Positions 44,369 to 53,723 of a DNA stretch of 64,000 nucleotides are shown here, piece after piece. The position numbers were made by a program, and so were the translations under genes. The notes under the pieces are model-generated. The model searched no databases. It saw only the letters and a list, made by a program, of their open reading frames with translations, and was not told the origin of the DNA. Within the stretch, counting starts at the first letter, position 1; each line of letters opens with the position of its first letter. The DNA is from Streptomyces sp. NBC_01478 (GTDB taxonomy: Bacteria > Actinomycetota > Actinomycetes > Streptomycetales > Streptomycetaceae): contig NZ_CP109444.1 in NCBI RefSeq assembly GCF_036227225.1, forward strand, positions 11,699,501-11,763,500. Direction: 5' to 3'.

Positions 44369-44449
44369 CCCGTCCTTCCACCCCGACAGCGCATACCACT
44401 CGGCAGTTCGACCACCCAAACACTCGGTCAGTCAGGAAAGAGCAAACTG

Positions 44450-45286
44450 ATGAACAAGAGGGTAGCCCTCGTCACCGGAGCCTCCTCCGGCATCGGCGAG
44501 ACCACAGCACGCCACCTCCTCGACGCAGGCTTCATCGTCTACGGCGCCGCACGCCGAGTCGACCGGATGACCGACCTCGCCGTCACCGGCGTGCGCACCC
44601 TCGCCCTCGATGTGACCGAGGAGGCATCGAGCCGGAACGCCGTCCAGCAGATCCTCGGCGAAGAAGGCCGCATCGACGTCCTCGTCAACGGAGCCGGCTA
44701 TGGGTCCTACGGAGCCCTCGAAGAAGTCCCGATGCACGAAGCCCGTGCCCAGATCGACGTAAACCTCTTCGGCCTTGCCCACTTGACCCAACTCGTCCTG
44801 CCCGCCATGCGTGCGCAGCGAAGTGGGACGGTCATCAACATCGCCTCCATGGGCGGACAGTTCGCCACCCCGCTGGGAGCTTGGTACCACGCCAGCAAAT
44901 TCGCGGTCGAAGGGCTCAGCGACGCCCTACGACTCGAGCTCAGGCAGTTCGGCATCGATGTCGTCATTGTCGAACCTGGGTCCATCCGCACCGAATGGGG
45001 CGCCATCGCCGCCGAGAAACTTCGTGCCACCTCCGGCCACGGCCCCTACAGCGAGCAAGCGGGGGCCATGGCCACCTCACTGGCCAACAGCTCCAGCCCC
45101 GACGCCAGGATGACGTCCCCAACAAGCGTCATCGCAAAAGCCGTCACCAAGGCGGCCACCGCCCGCCGACCCCGCACCCGGTACCGCGTAGGGTTTGGCG
45201 CCAAGCCGCTGGTCGCCCTCAGCAGGGTCCTCCCCACCCGCGTCTTCGACAGCTTTGTGAAGCGCGCCTCCGGGGTGCCGGCATGA
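44450..45286 (+). CDS. SDR-family oxidoreductase (17-beta-HSD-like)
   Basis: A 278-residue classical SDR: TGASSGIGETTARHLLDAGF near residue 10, LVNGAGYGSYGALEEV near 83, NIASMGGQ and the catalytic YHASK pair near 150. The VEPGSIRTEWG block follows the active site. The C-terminal part (RTRYRVGFGAKPLVALSRVL) is typical of the subgroup annotated as oxidoreductases of steroid- or retinol-like substrates. Its stop overlaps the SRPBCC gene start by ATGA, so the two are co-translated. Confidence 0.88.
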   Translation: MNKRVALVTGASSGIGETTARHLLDAGFIVYGAARRVDRMTDLAVTGVRTLALDVTEEASSRNAVQQILGEEGRIDVLVNGAGYGSYGALEEVPMHEARAQIDVNLFGLAHLTQLVLPAMRAQRSGTVINIASMGGQFATPLGAWYHASKFAVEGLSDALRLELRQFGIDVVIVEPGSIRTEWGAIAAEKLRATSGHGPYSEQAGAMATSLANSSSPDARMTSPTSVIAKAVTKAATARRPRTRYRVGFGAKPLVALSRVLPTRVFDSFVKRASGVPA

Positions 45287-45795
45287 ATTCCCACCGCCGC
45301 TCCGGCAGCCACATGCCCTCCGTCCGCTGGCCCCAAGGCTACGAGCCGAGCGGGGCGGCGCTCCACGCGGTCAACTCCGGCAGGACCGCCGCCGCGTCCG
45401 AGGTCGTCTGGGCCTGGCTGGTGCGCCCGGAGCTCTGGAGCTCCTTCTACGTCAACGCCCGCCGCGTGCGCCACCAGTCCGGGCCGTGGCCGCAGGTCGC
45501 GCTTGGCTCCCGTTTCACCTGGATCACCTTCGGGGCTGTGGCCACCACGGAGATCGTCGAGTACGAGCCCTTCGAGCGGCTTGCTTGGACGGCCACCGGC
45601 CTCGGCGCCCGGGCACACCACGCTTGGGTCCTGACGCCCAGAGCCGACGGCGGAACGGACATCCTCACGGAGGAGACTCAACGGGGACGCGCACCTGCGC
45701 TACTGCGCCGAGCCCTGGCCCCCGCGATGCACTACATGCACCAACGCTGGATCAACGGACTGGCCTCAAGTGCGGAGGGCCGACAACCGCCGTGA
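45283..45795 (+). CDS. SRPBCC-family (polyketide cyclase/START-like) protein
   Basis: A 170-residue protein with the helix-grip pattern of SRPBCC proteins. An N-terminal strand leads to AASEVVWAWLVRPELWSSFY, the stretch GSRFTWITFGAVATTEIVEY follows, then FERLAWTATGLGARAHHAWV. A long C-terminal helix (RRALAPAMHYMHQRWINGLA) closes the pocket. Members bind or cyclise hydrophobic ligands. Coupling to the SDR by a four-base overlap suggests both act on the same compound. No catalytic residues can be assigned. Confidence 0.8.
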   Translation: MNSHRRSGSHMPSVRWPQGYEPSGAALHAVNSGRTAAASEVVWAWLVRPELWSSFYVNARRVRHQSGPWPQVALGSRFTWITFGAVATTEIVEYEPFERLAWTATGLGARAHHAWVLTPRADGGTDILTEETQRGRAPALLRRALAPAMHYMHQRWINGLASSAEGRQPP

Positions 45796-46151
45796 CCCGG
45801 CGTCGGTGCTCCGGATCCGGTCTACGCGGCGTGCCGGGTTGTTGTCTTGCGCGCCGTCGGTGGACGGGCATCCGCAGAGTGACCGTGCCGTCGGGGTGGT
45901 TCCTGCCTTCGTCGAACGGCGTGTACTGCTTGCCGGTGTCCAGGTTCTCCGACGTCAGCCGGCGGGCAGCCACTTGCCCTGGTGCGGGGACCATCCCCGC
46001 GATCGGCAGGCCGCGTTGCCGTGGCCGTGCGGAGGGCAATCACAACACCGGGCCGTGCGAGTGGCTTAAACTCCGGGTGATTCTCATGGCCGGCTCCGAA
46101 GGCGGTCTCGCCTGTCGGTTTCGGATGCTGATCGGCAGAGGAGGAAGTCGG
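45796..46151. other. Upstream region of AfsR-like regulator, no intact gene
   Basis: A minus-strand frame (to about 46039) keeps a stretch reading TGKQYTPFDEGRNHPDGTVT in plausible codon usage. It has no convincing start or full-length family match, so it may be a gene remnant. The last 100 bp form the leader of the regulator, ending with GAGGAGGAAG before the TTG. Confidence 0.45.
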
Positions 46152-49058
46152 TTGGAAGCGCGATTACGGTTCGCGGTGCTGGGCCCGGTCAGGGCGTGGC
46201 GCGGCTCGGACGAGATCGAACTCGGTCCGCCCCAGCAGCGGGCGGTGCTGGCCGCGCTGCTGCTGGCGGAGGGTTCGCAGGTGCCGGCGAGTGGTCTGAT
46301 CGACGCGGTGTGGGGGACAAGGGCACCGGCTTCCGCGCCTGGCATCTTGCGGACGTACGTCCACCGGCTGCGGAAAGCGCTGGAGCCGGCCGGGGACACC
46401 GCGTCGTCCGTGCTCCGTTCCACGGGGGACGGCTATCAACTCCGTATCTCGCCGGAGGAGCTGGACCTCGGTGCCTTCCGGGAGCTGCTCGCCCGAGCCG
46501 AGCGGGCGCGCCGTGCGGGAGACCCCAAGGGCGCGGTGGGGTACCTGCGGGATGCGCTCGATCTGTGGCGCGGGACGGCGCTGGCCGGTGTCCGGGGTGA
46601 GTACGCGCAGGCCCAGCGGCACCGGCTCGGCGAGTTGCGACTGTCCGCGGAGGCTGCCCGCATCACGGCCGAACTCGACCTCGGTGTCCATGCGGAGGCG
46701 ACCGCTGAGCTGACCGGGCTGGTCACTGAGCACCCGCTGGACGAGCGGTTCCGGGAGCTGCTCATGCTCGCCCTCTACCGGTCGGGACAACAGGCGGCGG
46801 CCCTCGCCACCTACCGCGACGCGCAGACACTGCTCGCGGGCGAGTTGGGGGTCGATCCCGGCCCGGCACTGCAGGCGATGTACCAGCGCGTTCTACGAGC
46901 CGACGCCGGGCTCCTTGCTCCGCTCGCCCCGGCCGAGCCGGCACCCGTTCCCGCCCAGGCTCCCGCACCCCTACCTGTACAAGCCCCCGCCGTCCCGGCC
47001 CAACTACCCGCCGGCCTGGCGGTCTTCGTCGGCCGAGACGCCGAACTGGCCGAGGCGGCCCGCCTGCCCACGGGCGGCACGGTGGTGGTCAGTGCCATCG
47101 CGGGGATGGCGGGTGTCGGCAAGACCACCTTCGCGGTGCGTTGGGCACGACAGGTCGCCGACCGGTTCCCGGACGGTCAGCTGTACCTGAATCTGCGGGG
47201 CTTCGATCCGGTCGGTCTGCCGGTCGCGCCGGAGCACGCCCTGCGCACGCTGCTGGAGTCGCTGGGTGCCGGCACCCGCGGGCTGCCGCAGGGCGTCGAC
47301 GCACTCGCGGCCCTGTACCGCACCCTGCTCACCGGCAAGCGCATGCTGGTGCTGCTGGACAACGCCCGCGATGCCGCGCAGGTTCGGCCACTGCTGCCGG
47401 GGGCGCCCGGCTGCCTGGTCATCGTCACCAGCCGCGATCGGCTCGCCGGCTTGGTCGCTGTGGACGGCGCCCACCCTCTCCATCTCGACTTGCTCTCCGT
47501 GCCGGAGGCCCGCGCGCTGCTCACCCGGCGCCTCGGGCAGGGCCGGGTCGCGGCCGAACCGGACGCGGTCGAGGAGATCATCGCCCGGTGCGGACGACTG
47601 CCGCTGGCCTTGGCGGTCACCGCCGCCCGCGCGGCGATCCGGTCGGCCCTCCCCCTGTCGGCGATCGCCGCCGAACTGAGAGACAGTGCCGACGGCCTCG
47701 ACTGGTTCCACGACGGCGACGCCGCGGCCGATGTACGCGCTGTCTTCTCCTGGTCGTATCACGCTCTCACCACCGATGCCGCCCGCCTGTTCCGGTTGCT
47801 GGGTATGCACCCCGGCCCCGACATCGCCCTGCCCGCGGCGGCCGGCCTGGCAGGGCTCACCATCCCGCACACTCGCCAGTTGCTGTCCGAGCTCGTCCAG
47901 GCCCACTTGGTGGACGAGTCCGTACCCGGCCGCTACGCCTCCCACGACCTGCTGCGCGCCTTCGCCACCGAACTGACAGAAGCCCTCGATCCGCCCCAGG
48001 AGGCGCGGACGGCTCGGCATCGGATGTTCGACCACTACCTGCACACCGCCCGTGAGGCGCTCGCACTGACCGCCCGTACCCGGGTACTGATCTCGCTGGC
48101 CCCAGCGGTGGAGGGGGTGCGTCCGGAGGAATTCAACGGGGACACCGCGAAGGCGGTGGCCTGGTTCACCGCCGAACGGGCGGTGCTGCTCGCCGGCATC
48201 GAACAGGCCGCCACCCACGGGTACGACGTCCACACCTGGCAACTTGCGTGGGCCGTGGCCAGCTATCTGCACCGGTGTGGTCTGTGGCGGGAGCACGAGG
48301 CCGTGCACCGAACCGCCCTGGACGCGGCGCGCCGGCTGGGCGACACGGCCGCCGAGGCCCATGTCCTCCGCCTTCTCGCCTTCTCCACAGCGGACATGGG
48401 CCGCGTCGAGGAGGCACGTGCTCATGCCGAGCGAGCCATCGAGCTGTTCACCGAATCGGGCGACACGAGAGCCTGCGCCGAGGGCTATTTCACGTTGAGC
48501 TGGGTGGAGGAGCGGCAGGGCGATCCGGAAGCGGCGCTCGCCGCCGCGCAGCGGTATCTCGCGCTCAGCTCGGTTCATGACGGCCATGGTGTCGACGACA
48601 GCCGCGACCGGATGACGACAGCATGCGCCCTCAACGTGGTCGGTTGGTTCCAGACCTGCCTCGGGCAGCACCAGCAGGCCCTCGACCACTGTCAGCAGGC
48701 AGTGACCCTGTTCCTGGAACTCGGGGACGAGACCGGGGCGGCGGCCACCTGGGACAGCATTGGCCACGCCTACCATCACCTCGGCCAGTACGAGCAGGCC
48801 GTAACTGCCTTTCGCAACACCCTCGATCTCTCCCGGCGGGGCGACCTGCCCTTGTTGACGGCAGGCACCCTCAGGCGTCTCGGGGACACCCACCTCAGCG
48901 CCGCCGACCCGGATGCGGCCCGTGCGGCCTGGGTTGAGGGGCTGGACATCCTGGAGCGGATCGGCCACGCCGACGCTGAGTCCCTTCGCACCAGATTGCG
49001 TCAACTCGACGAGCCGAGTGATCTGGTGGAGGCGGACGCGGCGCCCACCGACTCGTAG
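46152..49058 (+). CDS. AfsR/SARP-type regulator with NB-ARC ATPase and TPR domains
   Basis: A 968-residue regulator. The OmpR-like DNA-binding domain covers about residues 1-95 (LRFAVLGPVRAWRGSDEIEL), then BTAD to about 245 and a Pro/Ala linker. The NB-ARC ATPase has IAGMAGVGKTTFAVRWARQV and LVLLDNARD. TPR repeats fill the C-terminal 250 residues (LGQHQQALDHCQQAVTLFLE, then LGQYEQAVTAFRNTLDLSRR). This is the AfsR layout. The TTG at 46152 is chosen because GAGGAGGAAG precedes it. Codon 5 is then TTA (46164-46166), so initiation is followed at once by a bldA-dependent codon. An ATG at 46125 would add nine residues and still include the TTA. Confidence 0.87.
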   Translation: MEARLRFAVLGPVRAWRGSDEIELGPPQQRAVLAALLLAEGSQVPASGLIDAVWGTRAPASAPGILRTYVHRLRKALEPAGDTASSVLRSTGDGYQLRISPEELDLGAFRELLARAERARRAGDPKGAVGYLRDALDLWRGTALAGVRGEYAQAQRHRLGELRLSAEAARITAELDLGVHAEATAELTGLVTEHPLDERFRELLMLALYRSGQQAAALATYRDAQTLLAGELGVDPGPALQAMYQRVLRADAGLLAPLAPAEPAPVPAQAPAPLPVQAPAVPAQLPAGLAVFVGRDAELAEAARLPTGGTVVVSAIAGMAGVGKTTFAVRWARQVADRFPDGQLYLNLRGFDPVGLPVAPEHALRTLLESLGAGTRGLPQGVDALAALYRTLLTGKRMLVLLDNARDAAQVRPLLPGAPGCLVIVTSRDRLAGLVAVDGAHPLHLDLLSVPEARALLTRRLGQGRVAAEPDAVEEIIARCGRLPLALAVTAARAAIRSALPLSAIAAELRDSADGLDWFHDGDAAADVRAVFSWSYHALTTDAARLFRLLGMHPGPDIALPAAAGLAGLTIPHTRQLLSELVQAHLVDESVPGRYASHDLLRAFATELTEALDPPQEARTARHRMFDHYLHTAREALALTARTRVLISLAPAVEGVRPEEFNGDTAKAVAWFTAERAVLLAGIEQAATHGYDVHTWQLAWAVASYLHRCGLWREHEAVHRTALDAARRLGDTAAEAHVLRLLAFSTADMGRVEEARAHAERAIELFTESGDTRACAEGYFTLSWVEERQGDPEAALAAAQRYLALSSVHDGHGVDDSRDRMTTACALNVVGWFQTCLGQHQQALDHCQQAVTLFLELGDETGAAATWDSIGHAYHHLGQYEQAVTAFRNTLDLSRRGDLPLLTAGTLRRLGDTHLSAADPDAARAAWVEGLDILERIGHADAESLRTRLRQLDEPSDLVEADAAPTDS

Positions 49059-49427
49059 TCGGCCCACGGTTCGGAAGCCCGGTCCGGCCGACTGAATCAG
49101 CGGCCTCGGACGGCACGTGGAGCGCGCACCGCCGCGCGTGGTGCGGCGTTCGTGACCGCGGTACGGCGCGCGGGGTCCTCCCGGTTGTACAGGCGTCCCG
49201 GCGGAGACCTTGCCCGTGTCCCTTCCGGCCCGTGTCGCGCGATACGGGCCGAGGCGGAAGTCAACGATCCGTCAACGGGCTGTAGACACCCGGCCGGTTG
49301 TCTTGAGCGGGCGCGTCCGCGCCTGCGGGTTCGATCCGCGGGTGTCACATCTGACCTGCACAGGTCTGGAGCAGACGCGCTCCGCACAGTAGACAAATCT
49401 GTATCGGTGTTTTCGGGGGTTATCGGC
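49059..49427. other. Upstream region of second large SARP-like regulator
   Basis: I see no gene here. The regulator frame stays open upstream, but codon bias is lost before 49428. GGGGG at 49415-49419 marks the ribosome site of the GTG start. The preceding AT-rich stretch around 49385-49412 is the probable promoter. Confidence 0.5.
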
Positions 49428-52400
49428 GTGACAGTGCAAGTTCGTACCATCCCGGCCGGCGACGATCGGCTGGTAGACGACGTTTCCCTGCGCCTGAGGA
49501 TCCTCGGTCCGTTGCGGCTCTGGCGCGGCGGCGTCGAACTGGACGTGGGCCCGCGGCAACAGGCCTACCTGCTCGCCCTGCTTCTCGCCCGTGAGGGCAG
49601 GCCGGTCAGCACCACCGAACTGATCGACCTGATGTGGGACGACGATGTCCCGGCCAGCGCCCTGAACGTCATCCACAAGTACGTCGGTGCCCTACGACGT
49701 CTGCTGGAACCCGGACTCCCCGCCCGCGGAACGGGCTCGTACCTCCACCGTCGCGGCAACGGCTACCTGTTCACCGCCGGCCCCGGGACGCTCGACCTGG
49801 TTGCCTTCCGTGAGCGCGTGGCGACGGCCCAAGCCGCCTCGGCGCAGCAGCGTCACGAAGCCGCGCTCGACAACTACGTGGAAGCGCTCGGTCTTTGGCA
49901 CGGTCCCGCAGGTGACGGCCTGACCCACGGGCCCACCGTGGTGCCGATCTTCGCCGCCCTCGACGCCGAGTTGTACGACGCGTGCGCGGCAGCGGCCGAA
50001 CTCGCCGTATCGCTGGCCCGGGCGGAGCAGGTGCTCCCCGCGTTGCACCTGGCCGCGTCGATGGCGCCCCTGCACGAACCCGTCCAGGCCGGCCTCGTCT
50101 GCGCCCTTGCCGCTGCCGGGCGGCAGGCGGAGGCACTGTCGGTGTTCAGCGCGGTCCGCGCCCGCCTCGCCGAAGACCTCGGTATCGACCCCGGTCCAGT
50201 GCTGCAGGACGCCCACCGGCGCGTACTGATGCAGCAGACCCCGCCGTCGGCGACCGCGACGGGTACGGACGCCAACGTCGGCGGCGCGCAGGTGAGTACG
50301 TCCGGCAGCCTGGTTGGCCGGGCCGAGGAACTCGCGGTGCTGCGGCGGACCATGGAACCGGCGTTCGCCGGCGGAACGGCTATCGGTGTCGTCGAGGGTG
50401 AGCCGGGCGTGGGCAAGACCCGCCTGCTGGAGGAGGCCGTGGCCGAGGCAGCCGGGCGCGGGGCGCTCGTCGTCTGGGGCCGCTGCCTGGACGGTGACGG
50501 GACGCCCTCGATGTGGCCGTGGGTGCAGGCGATCGGCACGTTCGTCGACGGCCTGTCCTCCGCTGCTCGGGAGGAGTGGCTCGCCGGCGATCTGGGCCGC
50601 CTCGTCGAGCCGCGCGGTGACGTCCTCGCCGCACCGCTGCTGCCGGACAGCGGCTTCCGGTTCCGCCTGTTCGAGCGGGTCGTCGCCGTCATGGGCCAGG
50701 CCTCGGCCCAGCGGCCGGTGGTGCTCGTGATCGACGATCTCCAGTGGGCGGACGGTACCTCGCTGCAGTTGTTCGAGCACGTGGCGGCCCGGCTCCCGGC
50801 CGGCACCGTGATCCTCGGTGCGCTGCGCGACCGTGCACCGGCACCCGGCCCGGAGTTGTCCCGGATGCTCGCCGCGGTCAGCCGGGCGCCCGGCCATCGC
50901 CGCTTCCGGCTCGGCCCCCTCAACCGGGACGACGTGGCCGAACTGGTCCGCCGCGAAACCGGCCGGACCACCGGCCCCGACACTGCCCGCAGTACCTACG
51001 CCCGCACCGCCGGCAACCCCTTCTTCGTCCTGGAACTGACTCGGCTGCTTGCCGACGGCGGCGAGCTCACCGACGCCGCCGGGGCCGGGGTGCCGACCAC
51101 GGTGCGTGACGTCGTCCTCGACCGGATGGCCGGCCTCGACGGCGACGCCAGGGACCTGCTGCGGATCGCCGCACTCATCGGCCGCGACGTCGAACTCGGC
51201 CTGCTCGCCCGTGTTGCCGGCCTCGACGTCGCGAGCTGCCTCGAACGCCTGGAGCCCGTGACAGCCCTCGGCATGCTTGAGTCCGGGCCGGACAATCCGT
51301 TCTCGTTCCGGTTCGCGCACGACCTGGTCCGGGAGGCGGTCTCCGCCACAACACCGCCGTCGCGGGCAAGCCGACTGCACCTGCGGGTCTCCGACGCCCT
51401 GGACGACACCGACCCCGACGGTGAGTCCGTCGCCGAGCGTCTCGCCCACCACCTGTGGGCCGCGGGTCCGCTCGCCGAGCCGGCCCGCACCGCGGCCGCT
51501 CTGGTGCGCGCGGGCGGGCGCGCGGCGGGCAAATCCGCACTGGAGGCCGCCGAGCGCCAACTGCGGTCGGCGGCGCGTGTGGCGCGGACGGCGGGTCTCG
51601 CGGAACTGGAGCTGACGGCCCTCTCGCAGCTCACCGCGGTCGTCGGGATGCGGTCGATGTACGGCTTCTCGTCGCTCGAGCTGCTGGAACGCGCCGAGCA
51701 CCTGGCCCGCAGCCTCGGCCGGGAGTCAGAGGCAGCAGGCTTCCTCTATTCCCGCTGGGCCGCCCACGCCCAGGCCGTCGATCTCGACCGCAGCGGTCCG
51801 CTCGCGCGCCGCTTGCTGGACCAGGGCGAGGCCTCCTCCGACCCGTTCGTGCTCGCTTGTGGCCTGCATGCCTGGGGCATTCACCAATGGCACGTCGGCA
51901 GAGTCGGCGAGGCATTCCGGTACCTCGGCAAGTCCAGGCCCATGGTCCTCGACCTCGCCCGGCGGGAGGAGGATCCGGTCCGTCACGACCTGCAGTTGCT
52001 CATGACCGGTCTGCTCGCGGAGATCACCGCGATGCACGGTGACGTCGAGGCGGCGCGGGATCTGCTCGAAGTGCTGGAGGACGCGGCGGGCGATGATCCG
52101 TACATGATCACGGTGTGGGCCACCATGGCGGTGAGGACTGCCTCCGTGGTCGGTGACCCCGTTCAAGCGCTGCACGGGGCGGAGCGGGGGATCGCGGTGG
52201 ACCCCGGCTTCTCGTTCGTCTTCCTCGGCACCTACCAACGGCTTGCCCGATGCTGGGCACTGGCCATGACCGGCAACGATCCGGCCGGCGCCGCGGCGGA
52301 GGCGCAACGGATCATCACGGCCAACCTCCTTGACCCGCCGCGTTCTTGCGTCGCCACCTGGTACGGGCTGCTCGGCGAGATGTGGTTGGCGGGCGGGGCG

Positions 52401-52646
52401 CTGAACGAGGCCGCTGCCGCCCTCGACCAGGCCGACCTGTTCCTCAACAGTTGTGGCCAGCGCTACATGGAGGGCCTGCTCCTGCTGCTGCGGGCGCGGT
52501 TGCTACAGGCCTTCGGGGAGCCGGTCGCGGTTGTCCGGGCCGCCGCCGAGAAGGCTCGGGAGCTGTCCACAGAGCGGGAGGCGCACCTGTTCGCCCACCG
52601 TGCCGAAAGGTTCCTGGAAGAGCTCGAGGAGCCTGCCGGCGGATGA
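49428..52646 (+). CDS. Large SARP-like regulator, paralogue of 38766-42005
   Basis: A 1072-residue protein with the same order of domains as the one at 38766: OmpR-like (about residues 15-110; LRILGPLRLWRGGVELDVGP), BTAD, and an AAA ATPase. Walker A is EGEPGVGKTR at 323-332 and Walker B is VLVIDDLQWAD. A helical C-terminal half ends in REAHLFAHRAERFLEELEE. Identity to the paralogue is visible along the whole length, so they arose by duplication. Unlike the paralogue it shows no TTA codon. It is the closest regulator to the injection-system genes and points at them, so it is the best candidate activator. The GTG at 49428 has GGGGG eight bases upstream. Confidence 0.88.
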   Translation: MTVQVRTIPAGDDRLVDDVSLRLRILGPLRLWRGGVELDVGPRQQAYLLALLLAREGRPVSTTELIDLMWDDDVPASALNVIHKYVGALRRLLEPGLPARGTGSYLHRRGNGYLFTAGPGTLDLVAFRERVATAQAASAQQRHEAALDNYVEALGLWHGPAGDGLTHGPTVVPIFAALDAELYDACAAAAELAVSLARAEQVLPALHLAASMAPLHEPVQAGLVCALAAAGRQAEALSVFSAVRARLAEDLGIDPGPVLQDAHRRVLMQQTPPSATATGTDANVGGAQVSTSGSLVGRAEELAVLRRTMEPAFAGGTAIGVVEGEPGVGKTRLLEEAVAEAAGRGALVVWGRCLDGDGTPSMWPWVQAIGTFVDGLSSAAREEWLAGDLGRLVEPRGDVLAAPLLPDSGFRFRLFERVVAVMGQASAQRPVVLVIDDLQWADGTSLQLFEHVAARLPAGTVILGALRDRAPAPGPELSRMLAAVSRAPGHRRFRLGPLNRDDVAELVRRETGRTTGPDTARSTYARTAGNPFFVLELTRLLADGGELTDAAGAGVPTTVRDVVLDRMAGLDGDARDLLRIAALIGRDVELGLLARVAGLDVASCLERLEPVTALGMLESGPDNPFSFRFAHDLVREAVSATTPPSRASRLHLRVSDALDDTDPDGESVAERLAHHLWAAGPLAEPARTAAALVRAGGRAAGKSALEAAERQLRSAARVARTAGLAELELTALSQLTAVVGMRSMYGFSSLELLERAEHLARSLGRESEAAGFLYSRWAAHAQAVDLDRSGPLARRLLDQGEASSDPFVLACGLHAWGIHQWHVGRVGEAFRYLGKSRPMVLDLARREEDPVRHDLQLLMTGLLAEITAMHGDVEAARDLLEVLEDAAGDDPYMITVWATMAVRTASVVGDPVQALHGAERGIAVDPGFSFVFLGTYQRLARCWALAMTGNDPAGAAAEAQRIITANLLDPPRSCVATWYGLLGEMWLAGGALNEAAAALDQADLFLNSCGQRYMEGLLLLLRARLLQAFGEPVAVVRAAAEKARELSTEREAHLFAHRAERFLEELEEPAGG

Positions 52647-53071
52647 TCGGATCCCGCGCCGATGCCCAAGCCGTTCCTTGGCTGGTCAGCCGAGATCCAG
52701 CGACTGTTCGCCGGCATCGCGGTCGGCCCCGTTCACTGCCCGGCTCGCCCGCGCGTGCTGTCGAGCGCATGAACGGACCATCGCGGAACCCGGCAGTCCA
52801 GCCGTTTCGGTCTTCCGCCACTGCGCGTCCGTGAACTCGTGCCGCCGCATCAAACGGGGATCCACAAAGCATCCACTCGACGGTTCACAAATTTCTCACT
52901 GACCGTCAAGTGGATCTCTCTAACCTGGCGAACGCCGTAGCCGCCCGGCATGGCGCACCCATGGGTGCCGTGCGTTCCCGCCCGGTATCTCCGTGCGCGG
53001 GCAAGCGCAGTGCGGCCTCCAGGGCGTGCAACACGCCCTTCACCACATGAACAAACAACAGGGGAAATGCA
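52647..53071. other. Regulatory gap before the injection-system locus
   Basis: No gene is supported in these 425 bp. The gap contains a 14-bp-arm dyad at 52871-52915 and a perfect 14-bp palindrome (GCACCCATGGGTGC, 52955-52968). The lipoprotein leader ends in AGGGGAAATGCA before the ATG. It is the obvious place for promoters of the downstream locus. Confidence 0.55.
52871..52915. promoter_or_regulatory. Long dyad, candidate operator upstream of eCIS genes
   Basis: ATCCACTCGACGGT (52871-52884) is matched by ACCGTCAAGTGGAT (52902-52915): 13 of 14 arm positions pair across a 17-bp AT-rich spacer. Arm length and spacing suit a dimeric regulator. It lies 157 bp before the lipoprotein start and 225 bp after the SARP-like gene. 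Confidence 0.55.
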
Positions 53072-53653
53072 ATGACGCGTTCTTACGCATCTTTCGGCAT
53101 GGTGGCCGCGCTCGGTGGCGCCCTGCTGCTCACGGGATGCGGTGGTTCCGACAGCCCGGCGGCGGCTCCGGCCGCTTCCTTGCCGGCGGCCGCCGCACCC
53201 AGCGGTGCCGCGAGCGGGTCGCCCGCCGGGCAGGCGGCGGGGGCCGCGCAGCCCACGCAGTCGACGAATCCGTCGGGCGGCTACTGGCCCGCCACCGTGC
53301 AGCTCGGTCACAACGACAAGCTGGGCAAGACCGTGGTGGACGGTGAGGGCTTCACGCTCTACCGGTTCGACCCGGACTCCGCCAACCCGTCCAAGGCGAC
53401 CTGCGTGGACGCCTGCGCGGTGACCTGGCCGCCGGTCCTCGCCAACGACAAGATCGTGTTCCAGGGGCTGGACAAGGACAAGATCTCCACGGTCCAGCGG
53501 GCCGACGGCACCAACCAGGTGACCATCGGCGGCTGGCCCGTCTACCGGTTCTCCAAGGACGGCGCGGCGGGCGAGACCAGCGGCGAAGGCGTCGGCGGCA
53601 CCTGGTTCGCCGTGGCGCCCGACGGCTACAAGGCCAAGGACAGCAGCTACTGA
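53072..53653 (+). CDS. Lipoprotein with secreted-repeat (COG4315-like) domains
   Basis: A 193-residue exported lipoprotein. A signal peptide ends in lipobox LLTGC (Cys at about residue 23), followed by an Ala/Pro/Ser-rich spacer of about 45 residues. Two copies of a short secreted repeat follow, one with GFTLYRFDPDSANPSKATCV, the other with GWPVYRFSKDGAAGETSGEG; a CVDACAVTWPP motif links them. The family's function is unknown. A very strong terminator follows at 53665, so it is a separate transcript from the injection-system genes. The close setting suggests shared regulation, and homologues occur at the same place in other streptomycetes as far as I recall. Confidence 0.85.
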   Translation: MTRSYASFGMVAALGGALLLTGCGGSDSPAAAPAASLPAAAAPSGAASGSPAGQAAGAAQPTQSTNPSGGYWPATVQLGHNDKLGKTVVDGEGFTLYRFDPDSANPSKATCVDACAVTWPPVLANDKIVFQGLDKDKISTVQRADGTNQVTIGGWPVYRFSKDGAAGETSGEGVGGTWFAVAPDGYKAKDSSY

Positions 53654-53664
53654 CGAGTCCGGCC

Positions 53665-53701
53665 GGGCCCGGGGCTCAGGCGTATGCCGAGCCCCGGGCC
53701 C
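53665..53701 (+). terminator. Strong hairpin after lipoprotein gene
   Basis: GGGCCCGGGGCTC / GAGCCCCGGGCCC form a perfect 13-bp stem with an 11-nt loop, 12 bases after the lipoprotein stop and ending 22 bases before the NarL-like regulator's ATG. It should isolate the two transcription units. Confidence 0.85.
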
Positions 53702-53723
53702 GCACCTCACGGGGGAGACATTC

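Noticed and set aside
45796..46039. Small minus-strand gene (95 codons) before the AfsR-like regulator
   Set aside because: Only a short internal part has convincing codon usage and no family is recognised, so it is described as possible remnant rather than a gene.
47004..49067. Long minus-strand frame opposite the AfsR-like regulator (687 codons)
   Set aside because: Arg/Gly/Gln-rich composition without motifs; third-position bias belongs to the plus-strand gene.
49300..49345. tRNA-like T-arm (GCGGGTTCGATCCGC)
   Set aside because: Only the T-stem and loop are present; no acceptor stem, D-arm or anticodon arm can be folded around it.
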